A stretch of 62,273 nucleotides of DNA, taken from Glaciihabitans sp. (GTDB taxonomy: Bacteria > Actinomycetota > Actinomycetes > Actinomycetales > Microbacteriaceae). Where the stretch lies: the NCBI GenBank assembly GCA_025465535.1, contig JAODMY010000027.1, forward strand, positions 1 through 62,273, read 5' to 3'. The position numbers and the translations under genes were made by a program. This document shows, in pieces, positions 54,534 to 62,273 of the stretch (positions are counted from its first letter, which is position 1; every line of letters begins with the position of its first letter). A model generated the notes under the pieces. The model was not told where the DNA came from and ran no database searches. It was given only the letters and a program-made list of their open reading frames with translations.

Positions 54534-55064
54534 ATGGCTCACGGGATCCCCGGGTTGCGAGGCACGGATCACATCGGCGTCACGGTGCCAGATCTTGACG
54601 AGGCCGAGCGGTTCTTCGTGGACGTCCTCGGCGCAGAGTCGATCTATACCCTTGGCACCAAACGGGCCGACGACGACTGGATGCACGTCCACATCGGGGT
54701 CGACCCGCGCACGATCATCCGCGAGATCCGCTTCTACCGACTCGGCAACGGCACGAACTTCGAGGTGTTCAAGTACGAGGCCGCCGACGGACAAAAACCC
54801 CAGCCGAGCAACAGCGACATCGGTGGCCACCACGTTGCCCTCTACGTCGACGACATGGCCGCGGCGATCGCCTATCTGCGCACGCACGGCATCGAAACCA
54901 TGGGCGATCCGACCGCGAGCAAGCAGGCCGCGGAGGGCCAGTACTGGGTGTACTTCCGCAGCCCGTGGGGCATGCAGTTCGAGCTCGTGAGCTTCCCCGC
55001 CGGCAAGGCCTACGAGGCGACCGCAGCAGTGAAACTGTGGCATCCATCCCACCCGGCCGAGTGA
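54534..55064 (+). CDS. VOC superfamily (glyoxalase/dioxygenase-fold) protein
   Basis: A 176-residue two-module VOC protein with metal-ligand candidates His13, Glu77, His99/His100 and Glu150 (TDHIGVTVPDLDEAERFF; GGHHVALYVDD; MQFELVSFPAG). AAGGAGG lies 8 nt before ATG 54534. It may be a lyase, isomerase or small dioxygenase acting before the 2-oxoacid dehydrogenase or dehydrogenases. GntR follows 17 nt later on the same strand. Confidence 0.85.
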   Translation: MAHGIPGLRGTDHIGVTVPDLDEAERFFVDVLGAESIYTLGTKRADDDWMHVHIGVDPRTIIREIRFYRLGNGTNFEVFKYEAADGQKPQPSNSDIGGHHVALYVDDMAAAIAYLRTHGIETMGDPTASKQAAEGQYWVYFRSPWGMQFELVSFPAGKAYEATAAVKLWHPSHPAE

Positions 55065-55081
55065 GAGGCACGCACGGCAGA

Positions 55082-55753
55082 ATGGATGACATGACCCTCA
55101 ATTCGCCTACGCACGGAGCGGCGGGCGCGCGCATCGCCGCCGAGTTGCGCGAGGCGATCCTCACGGGCGAGCACCCGCCGGGCGCACGCATCCGCCAGGA
55201 AGATCTCGCCGGTCGGCACGGCGCGAGCAGGCTTCCCGTGCGCGAGGCCCTACGGATGCTCGAGGCCGAGGGCCTCGTCACCCTCGTCGCGAACACCGGC
55301 GCCTGGGTCGCGCAGCTCAGCCTCGCCGAGTGCGAGGAGATGTACCAGATCCGTGAGCGCATCGAGCCGCTGCTGCTGAGGTTCAACATCCCGCTGCTCA
55401 GTGAGGAGTCGATCGACAATCTCGAGGTCCTCGCCGACGCTATGGAGGTCTCGGAGGACGTCGAGCAGTTCCTGCGCCTCGACCGCGAGTTCCACCTCTC
55501 CTGCTACACGGCCGCGCAGACGAGCGTGCTCGGCGATACCGTGCTGCAACTCTGGAACCGCACGCAGCACTACCGCCGCGCGTTCACCCGGGTATTCCGG
55601 TCGGAGGGCGACCGGAGCGTCCACCACGAGCACCAACTGATGGTCTCCGCCATCCGCCGCCGCGACGTCGACGAGGCCGAGCGGATCCTGGCCGGCCACA
55701 TCCGCCGCACCCGCCTCGAGCTGGTCCGGCATCCCGACGTATTCGAGAACTGA
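55082..55753 (+). CDS. GntR/FadR-family (FCD) regulator
   Basis: A 223-residue regulator: winged helix with IRQEDLAGRHGASRLPVREALRMLEAEGLV (about 35-65; shown here only as its class motif) and an all-helical FCD domain with metal-site residues in LDREFHLSCY, HEHQLMVSAI and AGHIRRT. It follows the VOC gene by 17 nt and precedes the dehydrogenase gene by 24 nt, so it likely controls this operon and the divergent E1/E2 genes. ATG 55082 or 55091 is the start. Confidence 0.92.
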   Translation: MDDMTLNSPTHGAAGARIAAELREAILTGEHPPGARIRQEDLAGRHGASRLPVREALRMLEAEGLVTLVANTGAWVAQLSLAECEEMYQIRERIEPLLLRFNIPLLSEESIDNLEVLADAMEVSEDVEQFLRLDREFHLSCYTAAQTSVLGDTVLQLWNRTQHYRRAFTRVFRSEGDRSVHHEHQLMVSAIRRRDVDEAERILAGHIRRTRLELVRHPDVFEN

Positions 55754-55777
55754 AACACCACAACGAAGGAGCACGCA

Positions 55778-57154
55778 ATGGCCATCGCGACCATCAATCC
55801 GACCACCGGCGAGACCGAGAAGGAGTTCGCCGCACACGACGCCGCCGAGGTGGATCGCCGAATCGGCGAGGCCGTCGCCGCCCACAGGGCGCTGCACGAC
55901 ACCACCTTCGCGCAACGGGCAGAGTGGATGCGCGCCTCGGCCGACATCCTCGAGAAAGAAGCCGACGAGACGGCGAGGATGCTGGTCGTCGAGATGGGCA
56001 AGCCGATCGCGCAGGCGAAGGCCGAGGTCCTGAAGTGCGCGAAAAACCTGCGCTTCTATGCCGAGAACGCCGAGCAGTTTCTCGCCGACGAACCGCTCGC
56101 CGATCCCTCGAGCGTGACCGCTTCCGCGGCGTACGCGCGCTACCAGCCGCTCGGCGTCGTGCTCGCGGTCATGCCGTGGAACTACCCGCTCTGGCAGGTC
56201 ATCCGCTTCGCCGCACCCGCGCTCATGGCCGGCAACACGGGCATCCTGAAGCACGCCTCGAACGTGCCGCAGTCGGCGCTGTTCCTCGACACGATCTTCG
56301 AGCGGGGCGGATTCCCGGTCGGATCGTTCCGCGCTCTGCTCATCGGTTCGCGTGAGGTGAAGGCTGTTCTCGAAGACCCGCGGGTCAAGGCCGTCACACT
56401 GACCGGTTCGGAGCCGGCCGGGCGATCCGTCGCCGCGATCGCCGGCGAGCAGATCAAGAAGAGCGTGATGGAACTCGGCGGGTCCGATCCATTCATCGTG
56501 ATGCCGAGCGCCGACCTCGAGAAGGCTGCGACCACCGCGGTCAAGGCGCGCATCAGCAACAATGGCCAGTCGTGCATCGCGGCCAAGCGCTTCCTCGTGC
56601 ACACCGACATCTACGACGCGTTCGCGAAGCTGTTCGCCGAGAAGATGTCCGCCCTCGTCGTCGGCGACCCCCTGGACGAGAAGACCGACGTCGGTCCGGT
56701 CGCGACCGCGTCCGGACGTTCAGACCTCGCCGAGCTGGTGGATGACGCCGTCGCCAAGGGCGCGAAGGTCCTGGCCGGCGGCAGTGCGATCGAGGGACCA
56801 GGATTCTTCTACCAGCCGACCGTCCTCAGCGAGCTGACCGACTCCATGCGCATCGTGCTCGAGGAGACCTTCGGCCCGGTCGCATCCCTCTACCGCGTCG
56901 CCGACCGTGAGGAGGCGATCCGCATCGCCAACCAGACCACGTTCGGGCTCAGCTCCGCGATCTGGACGCAGGATGCCGACGAGGAGGCGTACTTCGTCAC
57001 CGAGCTGGATGCGGGCGCGGTCTTCGTCAACGGCATGACGGTCTCCTACCCCGAACTGCCCTTCGGCGGCATCAAGGCGTCAGGCTACGGGCGCGAGCTC
57101 GCCGCCGCCGGCATCCGCGAGTTCACCAACCTGAAGACGGTCTGGAAGGGCTAA
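55778..57154 (+). CDS. NAD(P)-dependent succinate-semialdehyde-type dehydrogenase
   Basis: A 458-residue ALDH of the GabD/Sad group: Asn135 (MPWNYPLWQ), Glu232 (MELGGSDPF), Cys266 (NNGQSCIAAKRF), C-term GGIKASGYGREL. The start MAIATINPTTGE is typical. It oxidises succinate semialdehyde or a like aldehyde, giving a path into the TCA cycle. AAGGAG precedes ATG 55778. A palindromic repeat follows the stop. Confidence 0.93.
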   Translation: MAIATINPTTGETEKEFAAHDAAEVDRRIGEAVAAHRALHDTTFAQRAEWMRASADILEKEADETARMLVVEMGKPIAQAKAEVLKCAKNLRFYAENAEQFLADEPLADPSSVTASAAYARYQPLGVVLAVMPWNYPLWQVIRFAAPALMAGNTGILKHASNVPQSALFLDTIFERGGFPVGSFRALLIGSREVKAVLEDPRVKAVTLTGSEPAGRSVAAIAGEQIKKSVMELGGSDPFIVMPSADLEKAATTAVKARISNNGQSCIAAKRFLVHTDIYDAFAKLFAEKMSALVVGDPLDEKTDVGPVATASGRSDLAELVDDAVAKGAKVLAGGSAIEGPGFFYQPTVLSELTDSMRIVLEETFGPVASLYRVADREEAIRIANQTTFGLSSAIWTQDADEEAYFVTELDAGAVFVNGMTVSYPELPFGGIKASGYGRELAAAGIREFTNLKTVWKG

Positions 57155-57170
57155 AGCCCCACAAAAAACG

Positions 57171-57240
57171 CTGTCTGCCCCCGTGTGATGCGTGTGCCCC
57201 CGTACGTACGGGGGCACACGCATCACACGGGGGCAGACAG
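57171..57240. repeat. Perfect 70-bp palindrome, family copy 2
   Basis: Left arm 57171-57205 and right arm 57206-57240 are exact reverse complements with no loop. The arm is built of CTGTCTGCCCCCGTG, TGATGCGTGTG and CCCCCGTAC blocks. It follows the succinate-semialdehyde-type gene. Confidence 0.97.
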
Positions 57241-57309
57241 GGATCCCATAGGACGGATGACGGTCCCGCGCGAGACTCCGCGGACTTTCGGGCGTGTCCG
57301 GCTGATTCA

Positions 57310-57321
57310 GCAACCGTTTGC
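57310..57321. promoter_or_regulatory. LacI-type operator, distal
   Basis: GCAACCGTTTGC lies 90 bp upstream of the box at 57400, in front of the beta-propeller/ABC operon. A looping pair with that box is plausible. Confidence 0.65.
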
Positions 57322-57363
57322 GGTCGGAAATTGGATTGCGCGCCGCGAATTGCATAAGTGCCG

Positions 57364-57392
57364 TTGACAAGCTGGCCGAATGGCGGTTAGCG
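57364..57392 (+). promoter_or_regulatory. Promoter of beta-propeller/ABC operon
   Basis: TTGACA (57364-57369), exactly 17 nt, TTAGCG (57387-57392). Transcript start would be near 57399, at the edge of the LacI-type box 57400-57411. Confidence 0.6.
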
Positions 57393-57399
57393 TCACAAT

Positions 57400-57411
57400 G
57401 CGAACGGTTGC
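57400..57411 (+). promoter_or_regulatory. LacI-type operator at beta-propeller promoter
   Basis: GCGAACGGTTGC fits GCAAnCGnTTGC with one mismatch and starts at the predicted first transcribed base. The same 12-mer also occurs inside the kinase gene at 38383-38394, so a single hit alone is weak evidence. Confidence 0.6.
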
Positions 57412-57452
57412 AGTTTTGCAGCAAATTTTCTTCAACGTTGAGGAGCTAGTCA

Positions 57453-58625
57453 GTGTCGACACCCGTCCCATCAGCGCGTGACCTTATTCAGGTCGCTCAC
57501 CATGATCTCGGCGGTCGTTCTGACGGCATGCAGGTGGTGCGAAATGGCAACGCGCTCTACATCGGCCACACGGGAACGACCGGTGCGGGTACCTCGATCC
57601 TCGACGTCACCGACACGCGCAACCCGCGACTTGTCACGCAGTGGGATGCTCCGGCCAACACTCACACGCACAAGGTGCAGGTCGCCGAGGGCCTTCTGCT
57701 GGTCAACCACGAGAAGTTTCCTTACCGCGTTCCGCCGAAGGGTCCGGTCTCGACGGGCGTTGCGATCTACCGCCTCGACGACCCGCTTGCCCCCGAGCAG
57801 ATCGCGTTCTGGGACTGCGGCGGCCTCGGAGTGCACCGCATCGTCTGGACCGGTGGGCGATACGCCCACATGTCGGCGACGCCGGCCGGGTACCGAGACC
57901 GCATCTGGGTCGTGCTCGACCTCGCGGACCCGGCGCATCCGGTCGAGGCCGGCCGTTGGTGGTGGCCGGGCCAGGCCGAGGACGAGACACCCGAGTGGCC
58001 AACCAGCCAGCGCTGGGCCGCACACCACGCACTGATCGACGGCGACCGCGCCTACCTCGGTTTTGACGACGCCGGCATGGTCATCCTTGATGTCCGCGAC
58101 CTGTCGAAGCCAAAGACCATTGCCCGTCTGAGCTGGGATGGCGGCGCGACCCACACTTGCATGCCGCTGCCGAGCCGCGGCGTCGTGATCGTGACCGACG
58201 AGCAACAACACGATGGCCCGCACGCGCCAGAGCGCACCATCCGGGTCATCGACGTCACTGCGGACCCGCGGGTGATCGCCAAGGTTCCCGCGCCCGAGGG
58301 CAATTTCGATGAACTTCCCATGCGCTACGGCGCACACAACCTGCACGAGAACCGCGCGGGTTCCTATCGCAGCGACCGGCTGATCTTTTCCACCTGGTTC
58401 AGCGCAGGCGTTCGCGTCCACGACCTCAGCGACCTTGAACAGCCGCGCGAAATTGCGCACTGGGTCGGCGAAACGCCTGCCGGCCAGCAGGCTCCCCAGT
58501 CCAACGACCTGTGGGTGGATGACGATGCCAATATCTGGGTTACCGACCGGATCGGTGGCGGCCTCGCCGTCCTCGAGCCGGACCAGGCGCTCAGGAACCA
58601 GATGGAAGAGCTGCGGGCCGAATGA
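57453..58625 (+). CDS. LVIVD-type beta-propeller protein
   Basis: A 390-residue protein from GTG 57453 (GAGGAG 8 nt upstream) made of repeated four-strand blades (STGVAIYRLDDPLAPEQI, AGMVILDVRDLSKPKTIARL, AGVRVHDLSDLEQPREI) with many conserved His and Asp (NTHTHKVQV, AAHHALIDG, GGATHTC, GAHNLHENR). The His pattern could hold a metal, as in some metallo-propellers, but this is a guess. It has no signal peptide and is coupled (4-nt overlap) to an ABC permease, so it likely processes or senses the imported compound. Confidence 0.82.
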   Translation: MSTPVPSARDLIQVAHHDLGGRSDGMQVVRNGNALYIGHTGTTGAGTSILDVTDTRNPRLVTQWDAPANTHTHKVQVAEGLLLVNHEKFPYRVPPKGPVSTGVAIYRLDDPLAPEQIAFWDCGGLGVHRIVWTGGRYAHMSATPAGYRDRIWVVLDLADPAHPVEAGRWWWPGQAEDETPEWPTSQRWAAHHALIDGDRAYLGFDDAGMVILDVRDLSKPKTIARLSWDGGATHTCMPLPSRGVVIVTDEQQHDGPHAPERTIRVIDVTADPRVIAKVPAPEGNFDELPMRYGAHNLHENRAGSYRSDRLIFSTWFSAGVRVHDLSDLEQPREIAHWVGETPAGQQAPQSNDLWVDDDANIWVTDRIGGGLAVLEPDQALRNQMEELRAE

Positions 58626-59401
58626 GTGAAGTAATGAACCGTAGGACGACGCGGCACCGCCTGCGCGTGCTGTCCGGATACGTTGGCGGAGTCCTCCTCG
58701 GCGCCGTCCTCTGGCAGGTCATCGGCACGATCGCGCCGCACGAGGTCTTCGACTCGCTCAGTGACACGCTCGCGCGGCTGTGGCAGATCATCCTCGACGG
58801 GACGCTGGGAACGGCGCTCTGGACATCGTTCCAGACCTATCTGGTCGGCATGGTGTTCGCACTGATCATCGGCGCATTCGGCGGCCTGCTCCTTGCACGG
58901 CGCCAACTGTTGCGCATCGCGCTGGAGCCGTACGCCATCGCGCTGTACGCGACGCCGATGGTCGGCATCATCCCGTTCCTGCTCGCGCTGCTGGGGTTCG
59001 GATTCTGGCCGAAGGTCGTCGTGATCATCCTGTTCGCGTTCTTCCCTGTGCTTCTGAACACGCAACGCGGCGCCCAGAGCATCTCACCGGAACTCCTCGA
59101 CGTCGCCCGCGTCTACCGAACGCGCGAGCGCGATATCTGGAGGCACGTCATCCTCCCGTACACGCTCCCATTCCTGATGACGGGCGTGCGGCAATCACTC
59201 GCCCGCGGCCTGGTCGGGATGATCGCTGCCGACTTCTTCCTCAGCTCTGACGGCCTCGGAGGTTTGCTGATCACCGCCTCCGAGCGCTTCGATACCGCCG
59301 AGATGCTCGCAATCACGCTGGTTATCACGGTGATTGGCCTGGCACTCATGGCCATCGGCCGCGCCCTCGAGAACCATTTCGCACGCTGGAGGGTCGGATG
59401 A
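58622..59401 (+). CDS. NitT/TauT-type ABC importer permease 1
   Basis: A 259-residue permease with six helices and the EAA loop (SPELLDVARVYRTRERDIWR) of nitrate/sulfonate/taurine and pyrimidine-precursor importers. Overlaps the propeller gene and the next permease by 4 nt each. Confidence 0.92.
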   Translation: MSEVMNRRTTRHRLRVLSGYVGGVLLGAVLWQVIGTIAPHEVFDSLSDTLARLWQIILDGTLGTALWTSFQTYLVGMVFALIIGAFGGLLLARRQLLRIALEPYAIALYATPMVGIIPFLLALLGFGFWPKVVVIILFAFFPVLLNTQRGAQSISPELLDVARVYRTRERDIWRHVILPYTLPFLMTGVRQSLARGLVGMIAADFFLSSDGLGGLLITASERFDTAEMLAITLVITVIGLALMAIGRALENHFARWRVG

Positions 59402-60234
59402 CGACAAACACTAAAACTGCGACCCGAACCCGGATCGCACGGGTGAGCTCGACACCACAGGCGAGCACGACACCGAGTCGTCGCAAGAAGATCACGCTGT
59501 GGGCGTCGGCCGGCCTTGGGATCCTCGTGGTGTGGCAGGTAGGGTTCACGCTCTTCGCGCCGGCATATATCGCGACACCCATCGGTGCGATCCTCGCGAT
59601 ACCGACCGTTTTTGCCGACCCGATATTCTTCCCCGACGTTGCGAGCACGCTCGGTGCCGTATTCGAGGGACTGCTGATCGCGATCGTCGCCGGGACGATC
59701 ATCGGGCTGGCAATGGGACGCCTGCCCGACGTCAACCGGGTACTCGGGATGTACGTCGGTGCGTTCTACGCCATCCCGCTCATCGCGATCGTGCCTCTCT
59801 TCACGGTCTGGTTCGGGTATACCCCGCAGGCCCGGCTCGCGATGATCGTTCTCGAGGCCGTACTGCCGATCATCTACAACGTCGCGGAGGGATCGCGAAT
59901 TGTCTCTGCGACCTACCTCGATGTCACCCGCATCCACCGGGTCGCCTGGTGGAGGGTCTGGACCGGCGTGGTCCTGCCGAATGCGCTGCCGTACGTGCTC
60001 GCCGGCCTTGACCTCGCGATCGGCCGCGCGCTGATCGGCGCGGTGGTCGCGGAGTTTGTAACCGCCATTGACGGCCTCGGAACCTACATCCTGTTCAACG
60101 TCCACTCTTTCCACCAGAACGAGGCCGTGATCGCGCTCATTGTTGTCGTCATCTTCGCCCTCGTAATCAGGGCTCTAATCAACCTCGCCGTCCGGCGCGG
60201 ACTGCCCTGGTACCAACCCGTCAAGGAGGCCTGA
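59398..60234 (+). CDS. NitT/TauT-type ABC importer permease 2
   Basis: A 278-residue second permease (SRIVSATYLDVTRIHRVAWW is its EAA loop) with a basic N-terminus of about 30 residues. Two different permeases in one NitT/TauT operon form a heterodimeric channel. Confidence 0.92.
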   Translation: MTTNTKTATRTRIARVSSTPQASTTPSRRKKITLWASAGLGILVVWQVGFTLFAPAYIATPIGAILAIPTVFADPIFFPDVASTLGAVFEGLLIAIVAGTIIGLAMGRLPDVNRVLGMYVGAFYAIPLIAIVPLFTVWFGYTPQARLAMIVLEAVLPIIYNVAEGSRIVSATYLDVTRIHRVAWWRVWTGVVLPNALPYVLAGLDLAIGRALIGAVVAEFVTAIDGLGTYILFNVHSFHQNEAVIALIVVVIFALVIRALINLAVRRGLPWYQPVKEA

Positions 60235-60236
60235 CG

Positions 60237-61091
60237 ATGCCAACCGTCACCGAAGTAGAGCCGATGATTCACGTTGATCACCTCGGCAAGCAGTACGGGG
60301 AGCGGACCGTCTTCTCAGACATCAGCTTCGATGTGAACCCGGGCGAGATCGTCTCGATCGTCGGGCCGTCCGGGTGCGGCAAGACGACGCTCCTGCGTTG
60401 CGTTGTCGGCCTGATGAAGCCGAGCCATGGCACCGTGCTCGTCTCGGGAACACCGGTGGTCGACCCGCCAGAGGGCGTCGCCATGGTCTTCCAGCACTTC
60501 GGGCTGTTCCCGTGGAAGACCATCGCCGCAAACGTCGCCTACGGACTGACTGCCAAGGGCGTCTCAATGAAGGATGCCGCTCCGCGCGTCCATGAGCTCA
60601 TCAAACTGGTTGGACTCGAGGGCTTCGAGAAGTCCTACCCGTACCAGCTCTCCGGCGGGATGCAGCAGCGCGCCGGACTCGCACGAGCCCTCGCCGTCGA
60701 GCCGGGCGTGCTCGTCATGGACGAACCATTTGCCGCACTCGATGCCCAGACCCGCGACATCCTGCAGCTTGAACTCCTGCGGATCTGGGGCACCAGAAGC
60801 GCAGCGATGATGTTCGTGACGCATTCCATCGACGAGGCCGTTTTGATGGGGGATCGAATCGTCATCCTGCGCGGTCGCCCGAGTTCGATCTTCGACATCG
60901 TGGATGTCGGAATCCCCCACCCAAGGGGGCGCGAAACCGTCGACACCGACCGCTTTCGCACGGTGCGTGACTATGTCTGGCGTGCGGTGATGCACGACGA
61001 GGCAGACGACACGCCCCTTCCCACAGATGCGGACGCCGTCCGCATCGAGCCTCAATCACACAGAAACATGAACGGACATGATCATGGCTAG
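60237..61091 (+). CDS. NitT/TauT-type ABC importer ATPase
   Basis: A 284-residue ATPase: Walker A GPSGCGKTT, signature LSGGMQQR, Walker B VLVMDEPFAALD. AGGAGG precedes ATG 60237. The C-terminal 35 residues beyond the normal end are acidic and polar. The binding-protein gene starts inside its 3' end. Confidence 0.93.
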   Translation: MPTVTEVEPMIHVDHLGKQYGERTVFSDISFDVNPGEIVSIVGPSGCGKTTLLRCVVGLMKPSHGTVLVSGTPVVDPPEGVAMVFQHFGLFPWKTIAANVAYGLTAKGVSMKDAAPRVHELIKLVGLEGFEKSYPYQLSGGMQQRAGLARALAVEPGVLVMDEPFAALDAQTRDILQLELLRIWGTRSAAMMFVTHSIDEAVLMGDRIVILRGRPSSIFDIVDVGIPHPRGRETVDTDRFRTVRDYVWRAVMHDEADDTPLPTDADAVRIEPQSHRNMNGHDHG

Positions 61092-62133
61092 AAAACTGTT
61101 CTCCCGTCGCATCCTGGCGGCGATTGGCGCTGTAGCCATCGCCGGCACGGTGTTGGCAGGCTGTAGCTCGACGTCGAGTTCCAGCTCGGGCGGATCTGCG
61201 GCACTCACCAACCTGACCCTCGGTTCGCCGGGCATCCCACCCGTCATTTCGGGCCTCCTCCCCTACATCGCGAGCAAGCAGGGCTTCTACAAGAAGTACG
61301 GCCTCAACGTCACGATCAAGAGCTTCGCGACTGGCACCGATGCCACTCGAGCCGCCGCAACCGGGCAGATCGACGTTGCCATCATGCCTCCGGCCCAGAT
61401 CGTCCAGCTGGCCGCGGCTGGTTCGCAGCTCGTCGGGATTCAGGGCCAGGAGTTTCCCGACTGGGTCGTCGTCTCGACCGATCCGTCCGTCAACTCTTGC
61501 GCATCGTTGAAGGGGCAGAGCATCGGGGTGGATGCAATCGGCGGCATCCGCTACATCGCACTGTTGCAGATGCTCCGCACCTGCAACCTCGCCATCACCG
61601 ACGTGCACCCGCTGGCCTTCGCTGGCAACGCGAACCCCGCGGCTCTCGTCGCCGGGCAGCTGAAGGTGTCGGTGCTGCACCTCAACGAGGTCTACTCGGT
61701 CGAGTCCCAGGGCAAGACGCTGACGACGGCCATCAAGATGTCGACGGCCGTGCCGAACACCATGTATGAGATGTACGGAACGACGAAGGCAGCACTGGCA
61801 AAGAACCGTCCGGCGTACGTCAAGCTTGTCGCCGCGCAGATCGCAGCGATCAACTGGATGAACAACCCGAAGAACGCCGCGGCTGTCGCCCAGTATGCGA
61901 CGGTCACCGGTGGCACGAAGTCCGACCTCACGAAGGCCATGGCGCAGTACCGCGCGCTCGACTTCTGGTCGACCAAGGACGCATCCATGCCAGAGCTGAA
62001 TGTCAACAACATGATCCAGAGCCAGATCAAAGCGGGCAACATCACGGCAGCGAAGGCTCCGACGTACGCCGCCATCACCGACCTCACGGTGTTCGCCGAC
62101 GCGGAGAAGCTCGTCGCGAAGAACGGCGACTAA
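61078..62133 (+). CDS. NitT/TauT-type substrate-binding lipoprotein
   Basis: A 351-residue binding protein with lipoprotein signal (AGTVLAGCSS, Cys about 29), a Ser-rich linker, and the SsuA/TauA/NMT1-type fold (GFYKKYGLNVTIKSFATGTD, ATGQIDVAIMPPAQI). Ligands in the family include sulfonates, nitrate, thiamine precursors and aromatic acids; not assignable here. Start ATG 61078 or 61084. A terminator follows the stop. Confidence 0.92.
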   Translation: MIMARKLFSRRILAAIGAVAIAGTVLAGCSSTSSSSSGGSAALTNLTLGSPGIPPVISGLLPYIASKQGFYKKYGLNVTIKSFATGTDATRAAATGQIDVAIMPPAQIVQLAAAGSQLVGIQGQEFPDWVVVSTDPSVNSCASLKGQSIGVDAIGGIRYIALLQMLRTCNLAITDVHPLAFAGNANPAALVAGQLKVSVLHLNEVYSVESQGKTLTTAIKMSTAVPNTMYEMYGTTKAALAKNRPAYVKLVAAQIAAINWMNNPKNAAAVAQYATVTGGTKSDLTKAMAQYRALDFWSTKDASMPELNVNNMIQSQIKAGNITAAKAPTYAAITDLTVFADAEKLVAKNGD

Positions 62134-62155
62134 CCGCTAACGCAAGGCACGATTC

Positions 62156-62185
62156 GGCCCCGCTCCCCATCAAGGGAGCGGGGCC
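62156..62185 (+). terminator. Terminator of the beta-propeller/ABC operon
   Basis: A perfect 12-bp stem (GGCCCCGCTCCC/GGGAGCGGGGCC) with a 6-nt loop lies 22 nt past the stop. There is no U run, but the stem is very stable. Confidence 0.75.
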
Positions 62186-62238
62186 GTATCTGTGTGCGGT
62201 CCATGCAGTGCGCGGGTGGGTCCGAGGCACCGAGATAC

Positions 62239-62273
62239 CTGTCTGCCCCCGTGTGATGCGTCTGCCCCCGTAC
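62239..62273. repeat. Palindrome family copy 3, cut by window edge
   Basis: These last 35 nt equal the left arm of the 57171-57240 palindrome with one base change (GCGTC for GCGTG). The other arm must lie outside the window. Confidence 0.85.

Overview
The window is high-GC actinobacterial DNA, most likely from the family Microbacteriaceae. This rests on protein types and neighbourhood: DtxR/IdeR beside a mycobacterial-type SerC, DUF2530 and DUF3027 proteins, a paired XPB helicase and helicase-associated protein, a FolP2-type DHPS-like protein, a lone HrcA/CIRCE-controlled groEL, LytR_C plus DUF3263, and WXG100. Many start codons sit about 7 nt after a -10-like hexamer, which suggests leaderless transcription. 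The genus cannot be named from the sequence alone.

Positions 1-24,600 are mostly housekeeping. They hold two small membrane proteins, a lipoprotein sugar dehydrogenase, an HNH nuclease preceded by a 33-codon ORF and a terminator, an NlpC/P60 hydrolase, the DtxR regulator, SerC, a DUF2530/DUF3027 pair overlapping tail to tail, two cold-shock proteins, the XPB pair, a RibD-like reductase, FolP2-like protein and flavin reductase cluster, a two-component system, a WXG100 protein, groEL, LytR_C/DUF3263, DUF2332/GNAT, MsrB/nitroreductase, a DMT transporter, tRNA-Thr(TGT) and a DUF899 protein.

Positions 24,600-42,000 are accessory. A MarR-MATE unit lies next to a TetR fragment and a truncated NTF2-like ORF. 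A four-gene RHH/DUF4097/DrrA/DrrB unit follows. Then come PAP2, an unknown anchored protein, macro-domain and methyltransferase genes, a Ser/Thr kinase, a membrane flavocytochrome/FMN-binding protein/ApbE redox operon, a second two-component system, and a universal stress protein.

Positions 42,000-62,273 look like one catabolic and transport island. On the minus strand are a branched-chain-type ABC importer (livKHMGF), a LacI regulator, an MFS carrier, an aldehyde dehydrogenase, and an E2 plus fused E1 2-oxoacid dehydrogenase. On the plus strand are a VOC protein, a GntR regulator, a succinate-semialdehyde-type dehydrogenase, a beta-propeller protein and a NitT/TauT-type ABC importer. Five boxes fitting GCAAnCGnTTGC (four exact, one with a single mismatch) lie in front of the liv operon, the aldehyde dehydrogenase and the beta-propeller/ABC operon. 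Three of them sit exactly at the predicted transcription start, so one LacI protein probably ties the two importers and the oxidative genes into a single regulon of unknown substrate. This is the best candidate here for an undescribed system.

Three copies of a roughly 70-bp palindrome, one a perfect 35+35 bp, sit downstream of operons. Two other long inverted repeats are also present.
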